Positions 1 to 8,913 of a stretch of DNA of 64,000 bases are shown here, piece by piece. The notes below the pieces were generated by a model. The model had not been told where the DNA came from, did no database searches, and was given only the letters and a program-made list of their open reading frames with translations. Source of the DNA: Gemmobacter sp. 24YEA27 (GTDB lineage Bacteria > Pseudomonadota > Alphaproteobacteria > Rhodobacterales > Rhodobacteraceae); contig NZ_JASJPW010000006.1 in the NCBI RefSeq assembly GCF_030052995.1, positions 124,001 to 188,000 of the forward strand, in the 5' to 3' direction. The first letter of the stretch is position 1; the number at the start of each line of letters is the position of its first letter. Both the position numbers and the translations under genes were made by a program.

Positions 1-107
1 TGATTGATCCTGGTTCGAATGTCTTGCCAGTCCTGGCTCTGCAGGCCCGCCTGCCTGACCTCGTCGTAAACACCCAGTCCGAGCACGCGCGCTTTTCTAA
101 CTGGCAT
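1..107 (-). CDS. 5' end of an unknown protein, cut by window edge
   Basis: An ATG at 107-105 opens a frame that stays open to the window edge (35 codons, beginning MPVRKARVLG). It is preceded on the minus strand by a purine-rich GAGGGGAAGGAA stretch that makes a good ribosome binding site. Codons are ordinary for this GC-rich DNA. The product is not recognisable from 35 residues. The insertion sequence lies 116 bp upstream of this start and may have separated the gene from its original promoter or neighbours. Confidence 0.45.
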   Translation of the reverse strand, partial: MPVRKARVLGLGVYDEVRQAGLQSQDWQDIRTRIN

Positions 108-222
108 TTCCTTCCCCTCATCACGGCCTTGAGAGACTTCAGCAAAGGAGCTCAGCCTACTGCAAGGCCTACGTAACTATTCGAAGTGCCAAAAGATGTT
201 TTTGCCCCCTTGTCCGGATAAC

Positions 223-236
223 TGAGGTGCCCCTAG
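223..236. repeat. IS3 element left inverted repeat
   Basis: TGAGGTGCCCCTAG, the exact reverse complement of 1437-1450. It lies just downstream of the orfB stop. Confidence 0.9.
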
Positions 237-240
237 TTTC

Positions 241-1119
241 CTAGACACCTGCCTTGTTCAGAATTTGCTGTCTGGCTTCGAGGTCAACGGGCGACAGCAT
301 TCCGTTGTTGGTGTGCTTGCGTTTCGGGTTGTAGAACATCTCGATGTCGTCGAACACGTCCTGCCTTGCGGCTTCGCGGGTCAGGTAGGTGCGGCGCCGG
401 ATGCGTTCCCGCTTCAAGAGCTGAAAGAAGCTTTCGGCGACGGCATTGTCGTGGCAGTTGCCGCGGCGGCTCATGCTTGCTTCGAGGTTGTGCTGGCCAA
501 GGAACACCTGCCACTCGCGGCTGGTGAACTGCGAACCCTGGTCTGAGTGGATCATCACCTTGGCCTTGGGTTTGCGCCGCCAAACGGCCGCAAGCAAGGC
601 CTGCAAGGCAAGGTCGGTCGTCATGCGAGGTTGAGCCGACCAGCCGACCACACGCCGCGAGAACAGGTCTATGACCACAGAGAGATATTGCCAGCCCTCA
701 TACGTCCTGATGGAGGTGATGTCGGTCAAACAGACCCTGTCGGGCGCATCCACCTCGAATTGCCGATCCAGGATGTTGGATGCGACAACAGGAGGCTTGC
801 CGCCATATCGTCCAGGGCGGCGCTTGTAGCCAACTTGGACCATGATGCCTGCCAAGCCAGCCAGCCGCGCAACCTTGTTCTCGGAAACCTGCTCCCCCTG
901 ATCCCGAAGGTCGGCGGCGAGCTTGCGATAGCCATAGACCTTGCCGCTCTCGGACCAGGCCTGCCGGATCAGTTCGGTCTGGCGGACATCGTCCCGCGCA
1001 TGCAGGCTTAACGGTTCCTTAAGCCATGCTTAGAAGCCGCTGAAATGGACCCGCAGCACCCGACACATGGCCCGGACGCCGAACTCGGCCTGATGCGCCC
1101 GGATGAAGGCGTACTTCAT
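241..1119 (-). pseudogene. IS3 transposase orfB (DDE integrase core), in-frame stop
   Basis: Integrase catalytic subunit of the IS3 transposase. Starting from the ATG at 1119, which overlaps the orfA stop (ATGA), the frame reads the usual IS3 N-terminus (MKYAFIRAH...), then meets a TAA at 1032-1030 where family members have tyrosine (SGF-Tyr-AWLKEP). It then continues open to 241. The downstream part holds the DDE signature: Asp in CLTDITS, Asp in IHSDQGS and Glu in AVAESFF, with the conserved C-terminal YNPKRKH region. A single nonsense change has therefore broken an otherwise full-length protein. An internal TTG at 855 could still give a C-terminal fragment. A sequencing error is the alternative explanation. 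Confidence 0.85.
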
Positions 1120-1391
1120 TGGGACTCGCGCGCGAAGTACGCTGTTGCTTTTTTTAGGATGTCGCGCTCCTCGGTGACCCGGGCAAGCTCGCGCTTCAGC
1201 CGCCGGTTCTCGGCTTCATGGTCGACAGCGGCTGACTTCGCCACTGGCTCCCCGAACAGCTTCAGCCACTTGTACAGTGAATGCGAACTCACCCCCAAAC
1301 GCCGGGCAACCTCGCGAACCGGGTATCCCCGAACCGTGATCTGCTGCACCGCATCTCGCTTGAACTCGTCGCTGTAGTTGCTCGTCCCCAT
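1116..1391 (-). CDS. IS3 transposase orfA (helix-turn-helix)
   Basis: A 91-residue DNA-binding subunit that recognises the IS ends. The N-terminal HTH reads YSDEFKRDAV...VREVARRLGVSSHSLYKWLK, and a leucine-zipper-like segment follows (ENRRLKRELARVTEERDILKKA). A run of seven A on the coding strand (plus strand 1149-1155) sits in the ILKKAT codons. A -1 slip there enters the orfB frame, the standard IS3 way to make the OrfAB fusion transposase. The orfA stop overlaps the orfB ATG. The gene is intact, but the fusion product would still end at the orfB nonsense codon. Confidence 0.9.
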   Translation of the reverse strand: MGTSNYSDEFKRDAVQQITVRGYPVREVARRLGVSSHSLYKWLKLFGEPVAKSAAVDHEAENRRLKRELARVTEERDILKKATAYFARESQ

Positions 1392-1436
1392 CGCGGCCTC
1401 CTAGCCTCAAGGTTAGGCGGCAAAGCGTCTACAAAT

Positions 1437-1450
1437 CTAGGGGCACCTCA
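1437..1450. repeat. IS3 element right inverted repeat
   Basis: CTAGGGGCACCTCA, the exact reverse complement of 223-236. It lies 46 bp upstream of the orfA start. Confidence 0.9.
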
Positions 1451-1535
1451 CAGCGACGCTAGGCACTGGCGATTCAAGCGCGAGCGTCAACCGCGGGTAT
1501 TTCCGCTGCCGAATTCAACGTCAAGTGAATAGGGA

Positions 1536-1563
1536 TTGCATTCCGCTGGCGAACGTTTATACA
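1536..1563 (+). promoter_or_regulatory. candidate sigma-70 promoter
   Basis: TTGCAT (1536-1541) and TATACA (1558-1563) are separated by 16 bp in an AT-rich patch just upstream of the first gene of the plus-strand island. The fit to -35/-10 consensus is good but it was found by eye only. Confidence 0.4.
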
Positions 1564-1593
1564 TAGTTTGTCATAAATACGAAAGTGCGCATC

Positions 1594-2286
1594 ATGTCGC
1601 ATCCCTCCCTCATTCCGCTTGATCTGCTGACACGCTCAGTTGACCCCGAGCGGTTGCTGCGCTTCTTTCAGGCGCTCGACGAGGAGATGGCAGCGGCGTC
1701 CGCTGATGCAGTCCGGACGATTCCTGCGGCGAACGTGCCGTCCGCGAAGCAGGCGCGAGGCACGTTGCGTCGTCATTTCATGGAGCGGGCGGTCCGCACC
1801 GCCGGAGCTCGGACGGATGTTGAAGTCGGCACTAGCTGGACTAAGCCCGCAACTTGGAGCTACCCTACGGTCCGAATCGGTGCTTTCACGTTGGTCCTCG
1901 GCTTGGTTTTCAGCCGCTATGTCGGCGCACCGCGCCAACTGCGCACGAGGTCCTCTTACGTCGAAAAGTTGTGCGCCCGCAACGCACCTCTCGATCCCCA
2001 AGGTACGCTTTTTGAACCAGCGGCGGATGCCGTTCCTACGCTCATCCCCGACGGTGCCTTCGGCGGTCTGATTGTGTCGGAACACAACGCAGCGACGCCA
2101 GAGGTTCCCTCGTTCGTCGGTTTCTGGATTCCATCGAACGATCTCAAGCAGCGCTATCACAACTACTCGCTCCAACAGATCATGAAGTATTTGCACGACA
2201 AGATCGCGAGCGCGAAGAAGCCTGCCCGCAAGGTCGTACACCGCAAACTGCCGAAACTTAGAAAAAAGCCCGCACCCAAGAAGTGA
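1594..2286 (+). CDS. hypothetical protein, first gene of the defence-like island
   Basis: A 230-residue protein of unknown family. The ATG at 1594 (MSHPSLIPLD) is preferred; a GTG at 1585 is in frame. The N-terminal half is helical and rich in Arg/Ala. A central part (ATWSYPTVRIGAF, then GLVFSRYVG) looks like beta strands. The C-terminal 30 residues are strongly basic (KKPARKVVHRKL, ending in KK), which suggests nucleic-acid contact. The next gene starts 35 bp downstream on the same strand and encodes an XRE-ImmA protein, so the two probably form a pair, for example a toxin or effector with its protease-regulator. That role is inference; nothing in the sequence names a catalytic activity. Confidence 0.7.
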   Translation: MSHPSLIPLDLLTRSVDPERLLRFFQALDEEMAAASADAVRTIPAANVPSAKQARGTLRRHFMERAVRTAGARTDVEVGTSWTKPATWSYPTVRIGAFTLVLGLVFSRYVGAPRQLRTRSSYVEKLCARNAPLDPQGTLFEPAADAVPTLIPDGAFGGLIVSEHNAATPEVPSFVGFWIPSNDLKQRYHNYSLQQIMKYLHDKIASAKKPARKVVHRKLPKLRKKPAPKK

Positions 2287-2321
2287 CGGTAGGGAAGGGT
2301 TCGTAATGAACGGGATGCATC

Positions 2322-3521
2322 ATGCCCGGCGTTGAGGGATTCGTGCCAGCGCGGCTGCGTATGGCGCGTAGCGCTCGCGCACTTCTACAGAAAGAATTGG
2401 CCGAGTTGGTCGAGCGCGCCCATACGACCATCTCTAAGTGGGAGAGCGAGGATCATGATCAAAAACCTGACCCCGCCGTTCTGCCACGTCTCGCGGAGGC
2501 CCTTGGGGTCGAAGTGAGCTGGTTCTTCAAGCCGGTCGACCAAGCGAAAGGCGCTGCTTTCTTCCGCTCTATGAAGTCGGAACTGGGCCGTATGCGAGAC
2601 AAGGCCGAGGCGAAGCTCGGCTTCGTCGAAGCGATCGACAACGCGCTGAGCGAGCACGTCGAATTGCCGCCGGTCGATGTTCCGGACCTGGTCGGTGATC
2701 GCGATTTCCGGACGCTGCGGATCGCGGATATCGAACATTATGCGCGCGCCCTGCGCGAGCATTGGTCGCTCGGCGACGAGCCGATAGAGGACCTTCTACT
2801 GGTGATTGAGAATGCCGGCATCGTCGTTGCTCAAGACGAGATTGGTTCGGCTAAGCTCGACGGGGTTTCGCGTTGGGCCGAGAGTGGCCGACCCTATATG
2901 CTTCTAGCGCGAGATAAGAACGTTGGTGTGCGCCGCCGGTTCGATGCAGCCCACGAACTCGGGCACGTTGTATTGCATCGCTGGGTCAATCCTCACGATC
3001 TGGCTGAGCATTTCACGCTCATCGAAGAGCAAGCCATGGCCTTCGCCGGTGCCTTCTTGCTACCCGAGTCTTCATTCGGCGAGGACGTTTACTCATTGTC
3101 GCTGGAGGTGCTGCTCAGCATCAAACCCAAGTGGAAAGTCGCTGTAGCCGCAATGATTAAGCGCCTTGCCGCGATGGAACGTATCACTCCCGAGTACGAG
3201 CGGCGGCTCTGGCAGTACTACAGCTATCGACGCTGGCGCGGGTTTGAGCCCCTCGACGGGGAGTTGCCGGTTGAGCAGCCTCAGAACCTTGCTGCGTCAA
3301 TCGAGATGATCCTTGATGAGGGTATAGTCAGTCGCTCCGACCTCATTCGAGAGATCGGGCTAAGTGCCGCAGATATCGCGAACTTGAGCGGGCTTTCGGA
3401 GGATTATCTTTCTCCAGCGCCGCAAAACTTGGTGCGACTGAAACCGTCAGTGCGCGTTACTGGCATGCTTCCGGATGGGGATGCTGAAGTTGTGTCGTTG
3501 AGTGATCGGCGCAAGCTTTGA
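2322..3521 (+). CDS. XRE helix-turn-helix / ImmA-IrrE metalloprotease regulator
   Basis: A 399-residue two-domain regulator. Residues about 8-65 form an XRE HTH (ARLRMARSARALLQKELAEL...TTISKWE). The middle carries the ImmA/IrrE zinc-peptidase signature AAHELGHVVLH (HExxH) at about residues 208-218, with a further glutamate downstream (IEEQAMAFAGAFLLPE). Family members bind DNA as repressors and cleave a partner or themselves upon a stress signal. Here it follows the unknown 230-aa protein and precedes an ATPase cluster, so it probably controls this island. The C-terminal 120 residues are a helical extension ending near a basic tail. Confidence 0.9.
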   Translation: MPGVEGFVPARLRMARSARALLQKELAELVERAHTTISKWESEDHDQKPDPAVLPRLAEALGVEVSWFFKPVDQAKGAAFFRSMKSELGRMRDKAEAKLGFVEAIDNALSEHVELPPVDVPDLVGDRDFRTLRIADIEHYARALREHWSLGDEPIEDLLLVIENAGIVVAQDEIGSAKLDGVSRWAESGRPYMLLARDKNVGVRRRFDAAHELGHVVLHRWVNPHDLAEHFTLIEEQAMAFAGAFLLPESSFGEDVYSLSLEVLLSIKPKWKVAVAAMIKRLAAMERITPEYERRLWQYYSYRRWRGFEPLDGELPVEQPQNLAASIEMILDEGIVSRSDLIREIGLSAADIANLSGLSEDYLSPAPQNLVRLKPSVRVTGMLPDGDAEVVSLSDRRKL

Positions 3522-3621
3522 CTGGCTTCGCTCTAGTCAATTGCCTCGCACGCCAGATGGCGATGCCGCGTGCAGGATAAGGTTGGCAAGCGATGCAAAT
3601 CGCTAAGCACTGGAGTCCACT

Positions 3622-3638
3622 TAATCTATATGTGATTA
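3622..3638. promoter_or_regulatory. AT-rich inverted repeat, possible operator
   Basis: TAATC (3622-3626) and GATTA (3634-3638), with nested ATCTA/TAGAT arms, form a small palindrome in an AT-rich patch. It lies about 110 bp before the next gene, in the only substantial gap of the island. It could be the operator of the upstream XRE protein or a promoter. Nothing else recognisable lies in 3522-3748. Confidence 0.25.
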
Positions 3639-3748
3639 GATGACATCCTGCGGCCCATAGGTGCCAGTCGACCTCATCTTCCCGCTAGGATGCAGAATTG
3701 GCATGGTGGTGTCGTGCTTGATTCGCGAGCGAGCGGCAGGGGGAGCGG

Positions 3749-4036
3749 TTGGACGAGGACGAGAAAGCAGCACCCGAGGACGCGGTGGCGCTCGACATCA
3801 TTGCGGCCCTTGCCGCTCCGGAAGTAGTTGTGGCGGATACGCCCGAAGCATTTCTGGCCGGCGTCGCCGCTGCGCTTAAGGCCTCCGATGATGTCGATGC
3901 CGATCTGGCCGCGATCCTGTCCGATCACTTCCTGACCGTCACTCCCAGCGACAATGTCATAGCCAGTGCTAAGGCGGCGATCCTGCTGCTAGCTGCTGAG
4001 CGCGCGGCCCCGGCCGAGGAGCAGACCGATGGCTGA
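3749..4036 (+). CDS. small acidic helical protein coupled to SMC-like ATPase
   Basis: A 95-residue Ala/Asp/Glu-rich, predicted all-helical protein with no known motif. The start is a TTG at 3749 behind GGGGGAGCGG. Its stop codon lies 8 bp inside the start of the next gene, so the two are translationally coupled and the products probably interact. A small helical partner in front of an SMC-like ATPase is the plan of LmuC-LmuB in Lamassu-type defence systems. That comparison rests on gene order and size, not on sequence identity. Confidence 0.7.
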   Translation: MDEDEKAAPEDAVALDIIAALAAPEVVVADTPEAFLAGVAAALKASDDVDADLAAILSDHFLTVTPSDNVIASAKAAILLLAAERAAPAEEQTDG

Positions 4037-6503
4037 TCCGACGCTGCTTCACTCGCTGACACTCGAAGGCTTTCGCGCCTATCTTCAGCCCAAGACCTTC
4101 GACTTCAGTAAGAAGCCCAGCCTCGCGATCTTCGCGCCAAACGGCTTAGGCAAGTCGAGCGTGATCGACGCGCTCGAATTCATCTTCTCCGAACATGGCA
4201 CGCTCGATCGGCTCGGGCAGCGTGCATTGAACAACCAGGCCGGACCGTCCGCGCTCGTGCATAATGGCGCTCAGGCGGCGGGGATCGCGCCAGTAGTCAA
4301 ATTCACGACCATCACTGGCAAGATCACCATCGATGGGAGCCGATCGGCGGCCGGTAATCCACGTCCGATCCATGCAGCGGCCAGTGCGATGAAGGCCGGA
4401 TTCTTCGTGGCGCCGATCATCCGCGGCTACACGCTGCGCACTTTCGTAGAGGAGCATAAGGCGGAAACGCGCTACAGCGATGTGGTGCGCTGGCTGCAGC
4501 TCTCGCCGCTGGTCGAGGTACAGAAGAACCTGCGGCTTCTGCGCCGTGAGATCAAGGCAGCCGCCGAGAACACGGCTGAACAGGTTCGTCTGGCCGGGCA
4601 GCTGCGGGCCGAAACCGACCAGTTAGTGCAGGCTTGGGACAACGCTGCAGTGCTCGCGTTCATCAATGCGAACGTCATTGCGCGGCTTGATCCCGCGCTG
4701 ACAATGAAGGTGCTCGATGCCGGCGACGCCGGCTATGTCGACATAGGCAAACGTGTCGCAGCCGAGGAGAAAAGCGTCGGCCTCGCTGGGCTGCGACAGG
4801 TCCGCAACTCGGTTATCGCGCTGTGGCAGAAGACCGTGCCCGAGGACGGTGGCGACCCCGAATATGCGGGCGCCATCGCCGCCTTCGACGAGGCGCTGTC
4901 GGTGCTGGCCGACGCTAAGGACACCGAAGCTGATGAGCGCGACAAGGCGGCGGGCACGGTCTTCCGGTCGGTATGGAAAGAGGCCGAGAAGCTCTTCGCC
5001 GACGATGCCGCGGCTCCGAACGAATGTCCGGTCTGTGCGACGGCTATCGGCTATACCGCTGCCGGAAGCGTGCCTGCGATTCGCGATCTTCTGAAGACCC
5101 ATCTCGACGATCTACAGAGCTACAACGACGCCAAGACCGCGTTGGACGACGCCGATAAAGCCGCCACCAAGGCGCACAACCAGTTGATCGCGCGGCTTCC
5201 CGCGATGATCGATCATCTGCCCGACGATGATCCGGATGGCTTTAAGGCAGCACTTATCGAATATCACGCCGGCGTTGCCGCCTGGCCGACCGCCGCGGCG
5301 CCCGCGTCCGCCGCGATCACCGCCGAGCTGGAGGGAAGCCTGACCGGTCTAGATCAGGACATTGCCGCAATCGAGGACAAGCAGGGCGAACATACATGGG
5401 TTAAGGTCAAAGCTAGCATCGACCGAATGCTGAAACTCCAGACGGATGTGGCGCTGGCGACGCGCACGACCGAGGAGCTCACCGCGCTGCACGAGGCGCT
5501 CGGCACGCAGGCCACGCTCGTCTCGGGCAAGATTCGCGAGAAAATTCAGTCGTTGCTCGACACCCTCCAGGCGCCGATGAACGATATCTACAAGGAAATT
5601 CAGGGCGACAAGGCCAGGCCGATCCGGCTCGAACTGCCCGGCGAAGACGATACTAACCAACAGCGCATGCAGTTGGTCATCGATTTCGCCGACAATCGAC
5701 AGGGCGTCGCGCCCGGAGGCTATCTAAGTGACTCCCAGATTCATTCGGTGGCTCTCGCGCTGCGCCTCGCGGCGATCAAGAAGTTCAACGGCGCCGCCCC
5801 GGTGATCGCGCTCGACGACGTCGTCACCTCCTATGACGCCGACCATCGCCGCGCGATCGGCGCGCTGCTCGCCAAGATGTTCACCGACTGCCAGATCATT
5901 CTCGTCACCCATGACGAGCGGTTCTTCAATCACCTGAAGGATCAGCTCGCGGCGAAGGACTGGCAGTTCACGCGCATCATCGGGCTGGACCCGGCCTATG
6001 GCCCGCGCTTCGCCGACCATAAGGTGACCGATGAGATGATCGCCGATCGCTGGGAAAAGGGCGAATCTGCGGCCAACGAGATGCGGCAGGCAGAGGAGGA
6101 ATGGCTGCTCGGGATCGCGCGCGGCTTCGGCGTCAACCTCCGCATCCGCCAACTCGAGAAAGCCTATTCCTACGAACGATCCGAATTGGCCTCGGCGATC
6201 GGCGGCTTCCTCAGCGACATCAAATTGACGCCGGCCGACGTACCTGGCGTCAACAATCGCTTCATCGCCAGCTTGGTGAAGGGCGATATCGAGAATTTCG
6301 GTAGCCATTTTCAGGACGCGCCCTATGGCGACGGTTCGATCGGAGACGAGAAGACGCGCTGGGATGAATTCAGAACGTTCCGGAGACAGTTCGAATGCGT
6401 GTGTGGCCGCACGAAGTATCAGAGACCATTCGGCCTCAGCAAGCCAATCTGCGCTCACGATAAATGCGAGACACAATTTGAGTTAAAGCCTCTTGTCGTG
6501 TGA
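4029..6503 (+). CDS. SMC/RecF-like AAA ATPase with CxxC hook and C-terminal zinc ribbon
   Basis: An 824-residue ABC-type ATPase of the SMC/RecF/RecN group. The N-terminus reads LHSLTLEGFRAY, then a Walker A FAPNGLGKSS at about residues 34-43. The middle is helical with a CPVC pair near 333-336, like a zinc hook. The C-terminal half has a signature/Walker B region (VIALDDVVTSYD, about 592-603) followed by LVTHDERFF. The last 40 residues carry CVCG and CAHDKC, a likely zinc ribbon absent from standard SMCs. Such proteins sense or clamp DNA in antiphage systems such as Lamassu LmuB, RloC and Septu relatives. With the small upstream partner and two nuclease-STAND genes downstream, a defence role is likely but unproven. 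Confidence 0.85.
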   Translation: MADPTLLHSLTLEGFRAYLQPKTFDFSKKPSLAIFAPNGLGKSSVIDALEFIFSEHGTLDRLGQRALNNQAGPSALVHNGAQAAGIAPVVKFTTITGKITIDGSRSAAGNPRPIHAAASAMKAGFFVAPIIRGYTLRTFVEEHKAETRYSDVVRWLQLSPLVEVQKNLRLLRREIKAAAENTAEQVRLAGQLRAETDQLVQAWDNAAVLAFINANVIARLDPALTMKVLDAGDAGYVDIGKRVAAEEKSVGLAGLRQVRNSVIALWQKTVPEDGGDPEYAGAIAAFDEALSVLADAKDTEADERDKAAGTVFRSVWKEAEKLFADDAAAPNECPVCATAIGYTAAGSVPAIRDLLKTHLDDLQSYNDAKTALDDADKAATKAHNQLIARLPAMIDHLPDDDPDGFKAALIEYHAGVAAWPTAAAPASAAITAELEGSLTGLDQDIAAIEDKQGEHTWVKVKASIDRMLKLQTDVALATRTTEELTALHEALGTQATLVSGKIREKIQSLLDTLQAPMNDIYKEIQGDKARPIRLELPGEDDTNQQRMQLVIDFADNRQGVAPGGYLSDSQIHSVALALRLAAIKKFNGAAPVIALDDVVTSYDADHRRAIGALLAKMFTDCQIILVTHDERFFNHLKDQLAAKDWQFTRIIGLDPAYGPRFADHKVTDEMIADRWEKGESAANEMRQAEEEWLLGIARGFGVNLRIRQLEKAYSYERSELASAIGGFLSDIKLTPADVPGVNNRFIASLVKGDIENFGSHFQDAPYGDGSIGDEKTRWDEFRTFRRQFECVCGRTKYQRPFGLSKPICAHDKCETQFELKPLVV

Positions 6504-6598
6504 TGAAGGCGAGGTGGGAGCTCTAGCCTGTCGATGAGGGTTAGCCGGGGACTGGCACCCCATTTCTTCACTAGTGGCAAAGCGAGGGTGCGTGGATC

Positions 6599-8913
6599 GT
6601 GCACGGTCAAATCGAAACTGCGGAACGCCGACCACGTCGCGCGCATGGCCCCTGGAGCGATCTCGCGCTTCACACGATCGGTTGGCGCGCCTTTCAGGAC
6701 CTTTGCTCGCAAGTTTGCGAAGTGGTACTGGGGCGTCCCGTCGAAATATTCCGTGAGGCGCAGGACGGGGGCAGGACGCGGTATTTCTCATCCCCTCGCC
6801 AAATGGTGAGCAAGCCATCGGCACGGTTCAGTGCAAGCACACGTCGGATGCCGGCAAAGGGTTGAAGGCCAGCGACCTCTCCGCCGAACTCGGTAACGTC
6901 AAAGAACTCGTCAAGGGCGGTCAGGCAAACACATACGTATTCATGACCAACATGAGCGTGGATGCCCCGGTTGCGGCCGCCATACGCGCCAAATTGCGCG
7001 AGTTCGGCGTTCGCAAGCCGCATATCCTGGGCCGCCAATACATCGTTCGGGTCATCAGGAGCAGCTCACGCCTGCGCGCCCTCGTCCCGCAGGTCTACGG
7101 CCTGGGGGATTTGACCGCGATCGTCGACGAACGGCTCAGCGAGCAAAGCCGCGCGCTGCTTGCTAGCTGGATTCCGAAACTTCGCACCTATGTTCCGACC
7201 CAGGCGCATCGCGACGCCGTCAACGCCATCTCGGACCATGGCGTGGTTCTTCTGCTCGGCAATCCTGCGAGCGGCAAATCGGCCATCGGCGCGATAGTTT
7301 CGACGATCGCTTCGGAGAAGCCCGACAACACCGTGCTCGCGCTGACCAGTCCTCGTGATTTCGAAGCTAGCTGGAACCCCAACGATCCCGGACGATTCTT
7401 CTGGATTGATGATGCCTTTGGATCGAACGTGCTGCGCGACGACTACGTACAGGATTGGGCGTCGGCGTTTGCTAAGTTGCGCGCTGCCATCAAGCACGGC
7501 AACCGCTTCCTGCTGACGTCCCGCAAGCATATTTACGAGGCAGCGAGGCGCCGTCTAGGTCAGCGCAATCTAGCGCAATTCGCCGATGGCAGCGCCGTAG
7601 TTGATGTCGGAGAACTGGCCTTCGAAGAGAAGGCCCAGATCCTCTACAACCACATCAATTTCGGCGAGCAAAGCCAGAGCTGGCGTTCGAGTGTCAAGCC
7701 GCATCTGGCAGCCGTCGCCGCCGTCAACGCGTTCTTACCAGGAATCGCCGAGCGGCTTGGCGACCCGAACTTTACCAAGGGGCTGGCACCGCGCGAAGGT
7801 TCGCTCGTTCGATTCATGGAGGAGCCGACTGAGCACCTTATCGACACGGTCAGCGCGCTGGACGAGAGGCTCCAAGCCGCGCTTTACCTCGTTTACGTCC
7901 ATCAAACCGGTTTCGATCCCAGCGACCATGATGCGGCAGCAGCGCAGGCGGTTGCAGACTTGACCAGTTTCACCCTGACCAAGATCCAAGATTGCTTCGC
8001 CGAACTGAAGGGCTCTTTTCTCAAGCTGTCCGGCGCTAAATGGACATTCGCGCATCCGACCATCGCAGATGCTCTGACAGAGATTCTGCGGCAAAAACCT
8101 CATATGATGGCCGCACTCATCCGCGGCGCACCAATCGATACGATCCTCGGCAGCTTCACCTGCGAGGGATCGCCGCTCATTCGCGATGCCTTGGTGATTC
8201 CGTCCACGCTGAACGAAGCGCTGGTAACGCGTCTCAGCCACACGCCGGACGAAAATCATCAAAACTGGATGCTGTTTCACTTCCTGTCGTACAGGGCGAG
8301 CGACGCGGTTTTCACAAAAGCGATCGAGCAGTTTCCAAGGCTACTTAAACGCTATTGCTGGCAGGCGGATCCCATCGCCAACGACCCTCGGTTTCATACC
8401 TTCGCTCGGGCTCATCAATTCGGTCTGCTCCCGGATGGCTTGCGGCGCGATGCCGCCAGTAGCCTCGAATCCGCTGCGCTCTCAGACCTCGATATGTCCT
8501 TCTTTGCCGAGAGGGCGATGCTCGCGCTCATATCGCCGCTTCGTCTCGTAGGATTAGGCTTGGCACTGCGAACAAATCTGCTGCCGGCCCTTGAGGAGAA
8601 GATTGACGAGATCGCCGCGGGTGCCGACTTGGACGAAGAGACCGACAGCCATTTCAAGAAATTGCTCGGCGCGCTCGATTGCATCGAGGAGATTGGTGTA
8701 GAGTTGGATGGCGATGCGCTTAGTTTGGTCGACGACGCGCGGGATCAGGTGAAGCGCGCGATCGACGGACTTGGAGAACGTAAACGGGAGCGCGACGAGG
8801 AGACTGAAGACGACACAGACTGGAGCCATATCGTCACTCAGAAGAAAGAAGAGCCGCCCTCGCTCGAAGCTGCGACTAAGAAGCGCTCGGTCTTCGACGA
8901 TGTTGACAAGTGA
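6599..8913 (+). pseudogene. Mrr-like nuclease + nSTAND3-like NTPase, split by a one-base frameshift
   Basis: The frame from the GTG at 6599 encodes an Mrr-type N-terminus (HTIGWRAFQDLC...VEIFREAQDGG). After a run of five G at 6767-6771 the protein continues in the frame that ends at 8913, as QDAVFLIP...TVQCKHTSD. Joined, this gives the PD-(D/E)xK pattern DGGxD...QCK. One missing G explains the shift. The rest holds a Walker A (GNPASGKS, near 7260), a Walker B-like FFWIDDAFG and the FLLTSRKHI sensor typical of nSTAND3, followed by a helical sensor region and a charged C-terminus. Left unrepaired, the TTG at 6862 would give a 683-aa protein lacking the nuclease. Predicted role: abortive antiphage DNase with an NTPase switch. 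Confidence 0.8.

Larger units (their letters stand above)
223..1450 (-). mobile_element. IS3-family insertion sequence (1228 bp)
   Basis: A complete element bounded by perfect 14-bp inverted repeats, TGAGGTGCCCCTAG at 223-236 and its complement at 1437-1450. It contains the usual two overlapping minus-strand frames, orfA (helix-turn-helix) and orfB (DDE integrase core). Length, ends and gene plan fit IS3; the subgroup cannot be fixed by eye. No 3- to 5-bp target duplication is visible next to the ends (AAC on the left, CAG on the right), so one flank may have been rearranged or the duplication has decayed. OrfB carries a stop codon, so this copy is probably not autonomous. Confidence 0.93.

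Noticed and set aside
218..1453. Target-site duplication of the IS
   Set aside because: Bases next to the two inverted repeats (AAC and CAG) do not match at 3, 4 or 5 bp.
8771..8899. Upstream extension of the large STAND gene
   Set aside because: The extra 43 residues are Arg/Ser-rich and overlap the previous gene; the ATG at 8900 overlaps the previous stop in the usual way.
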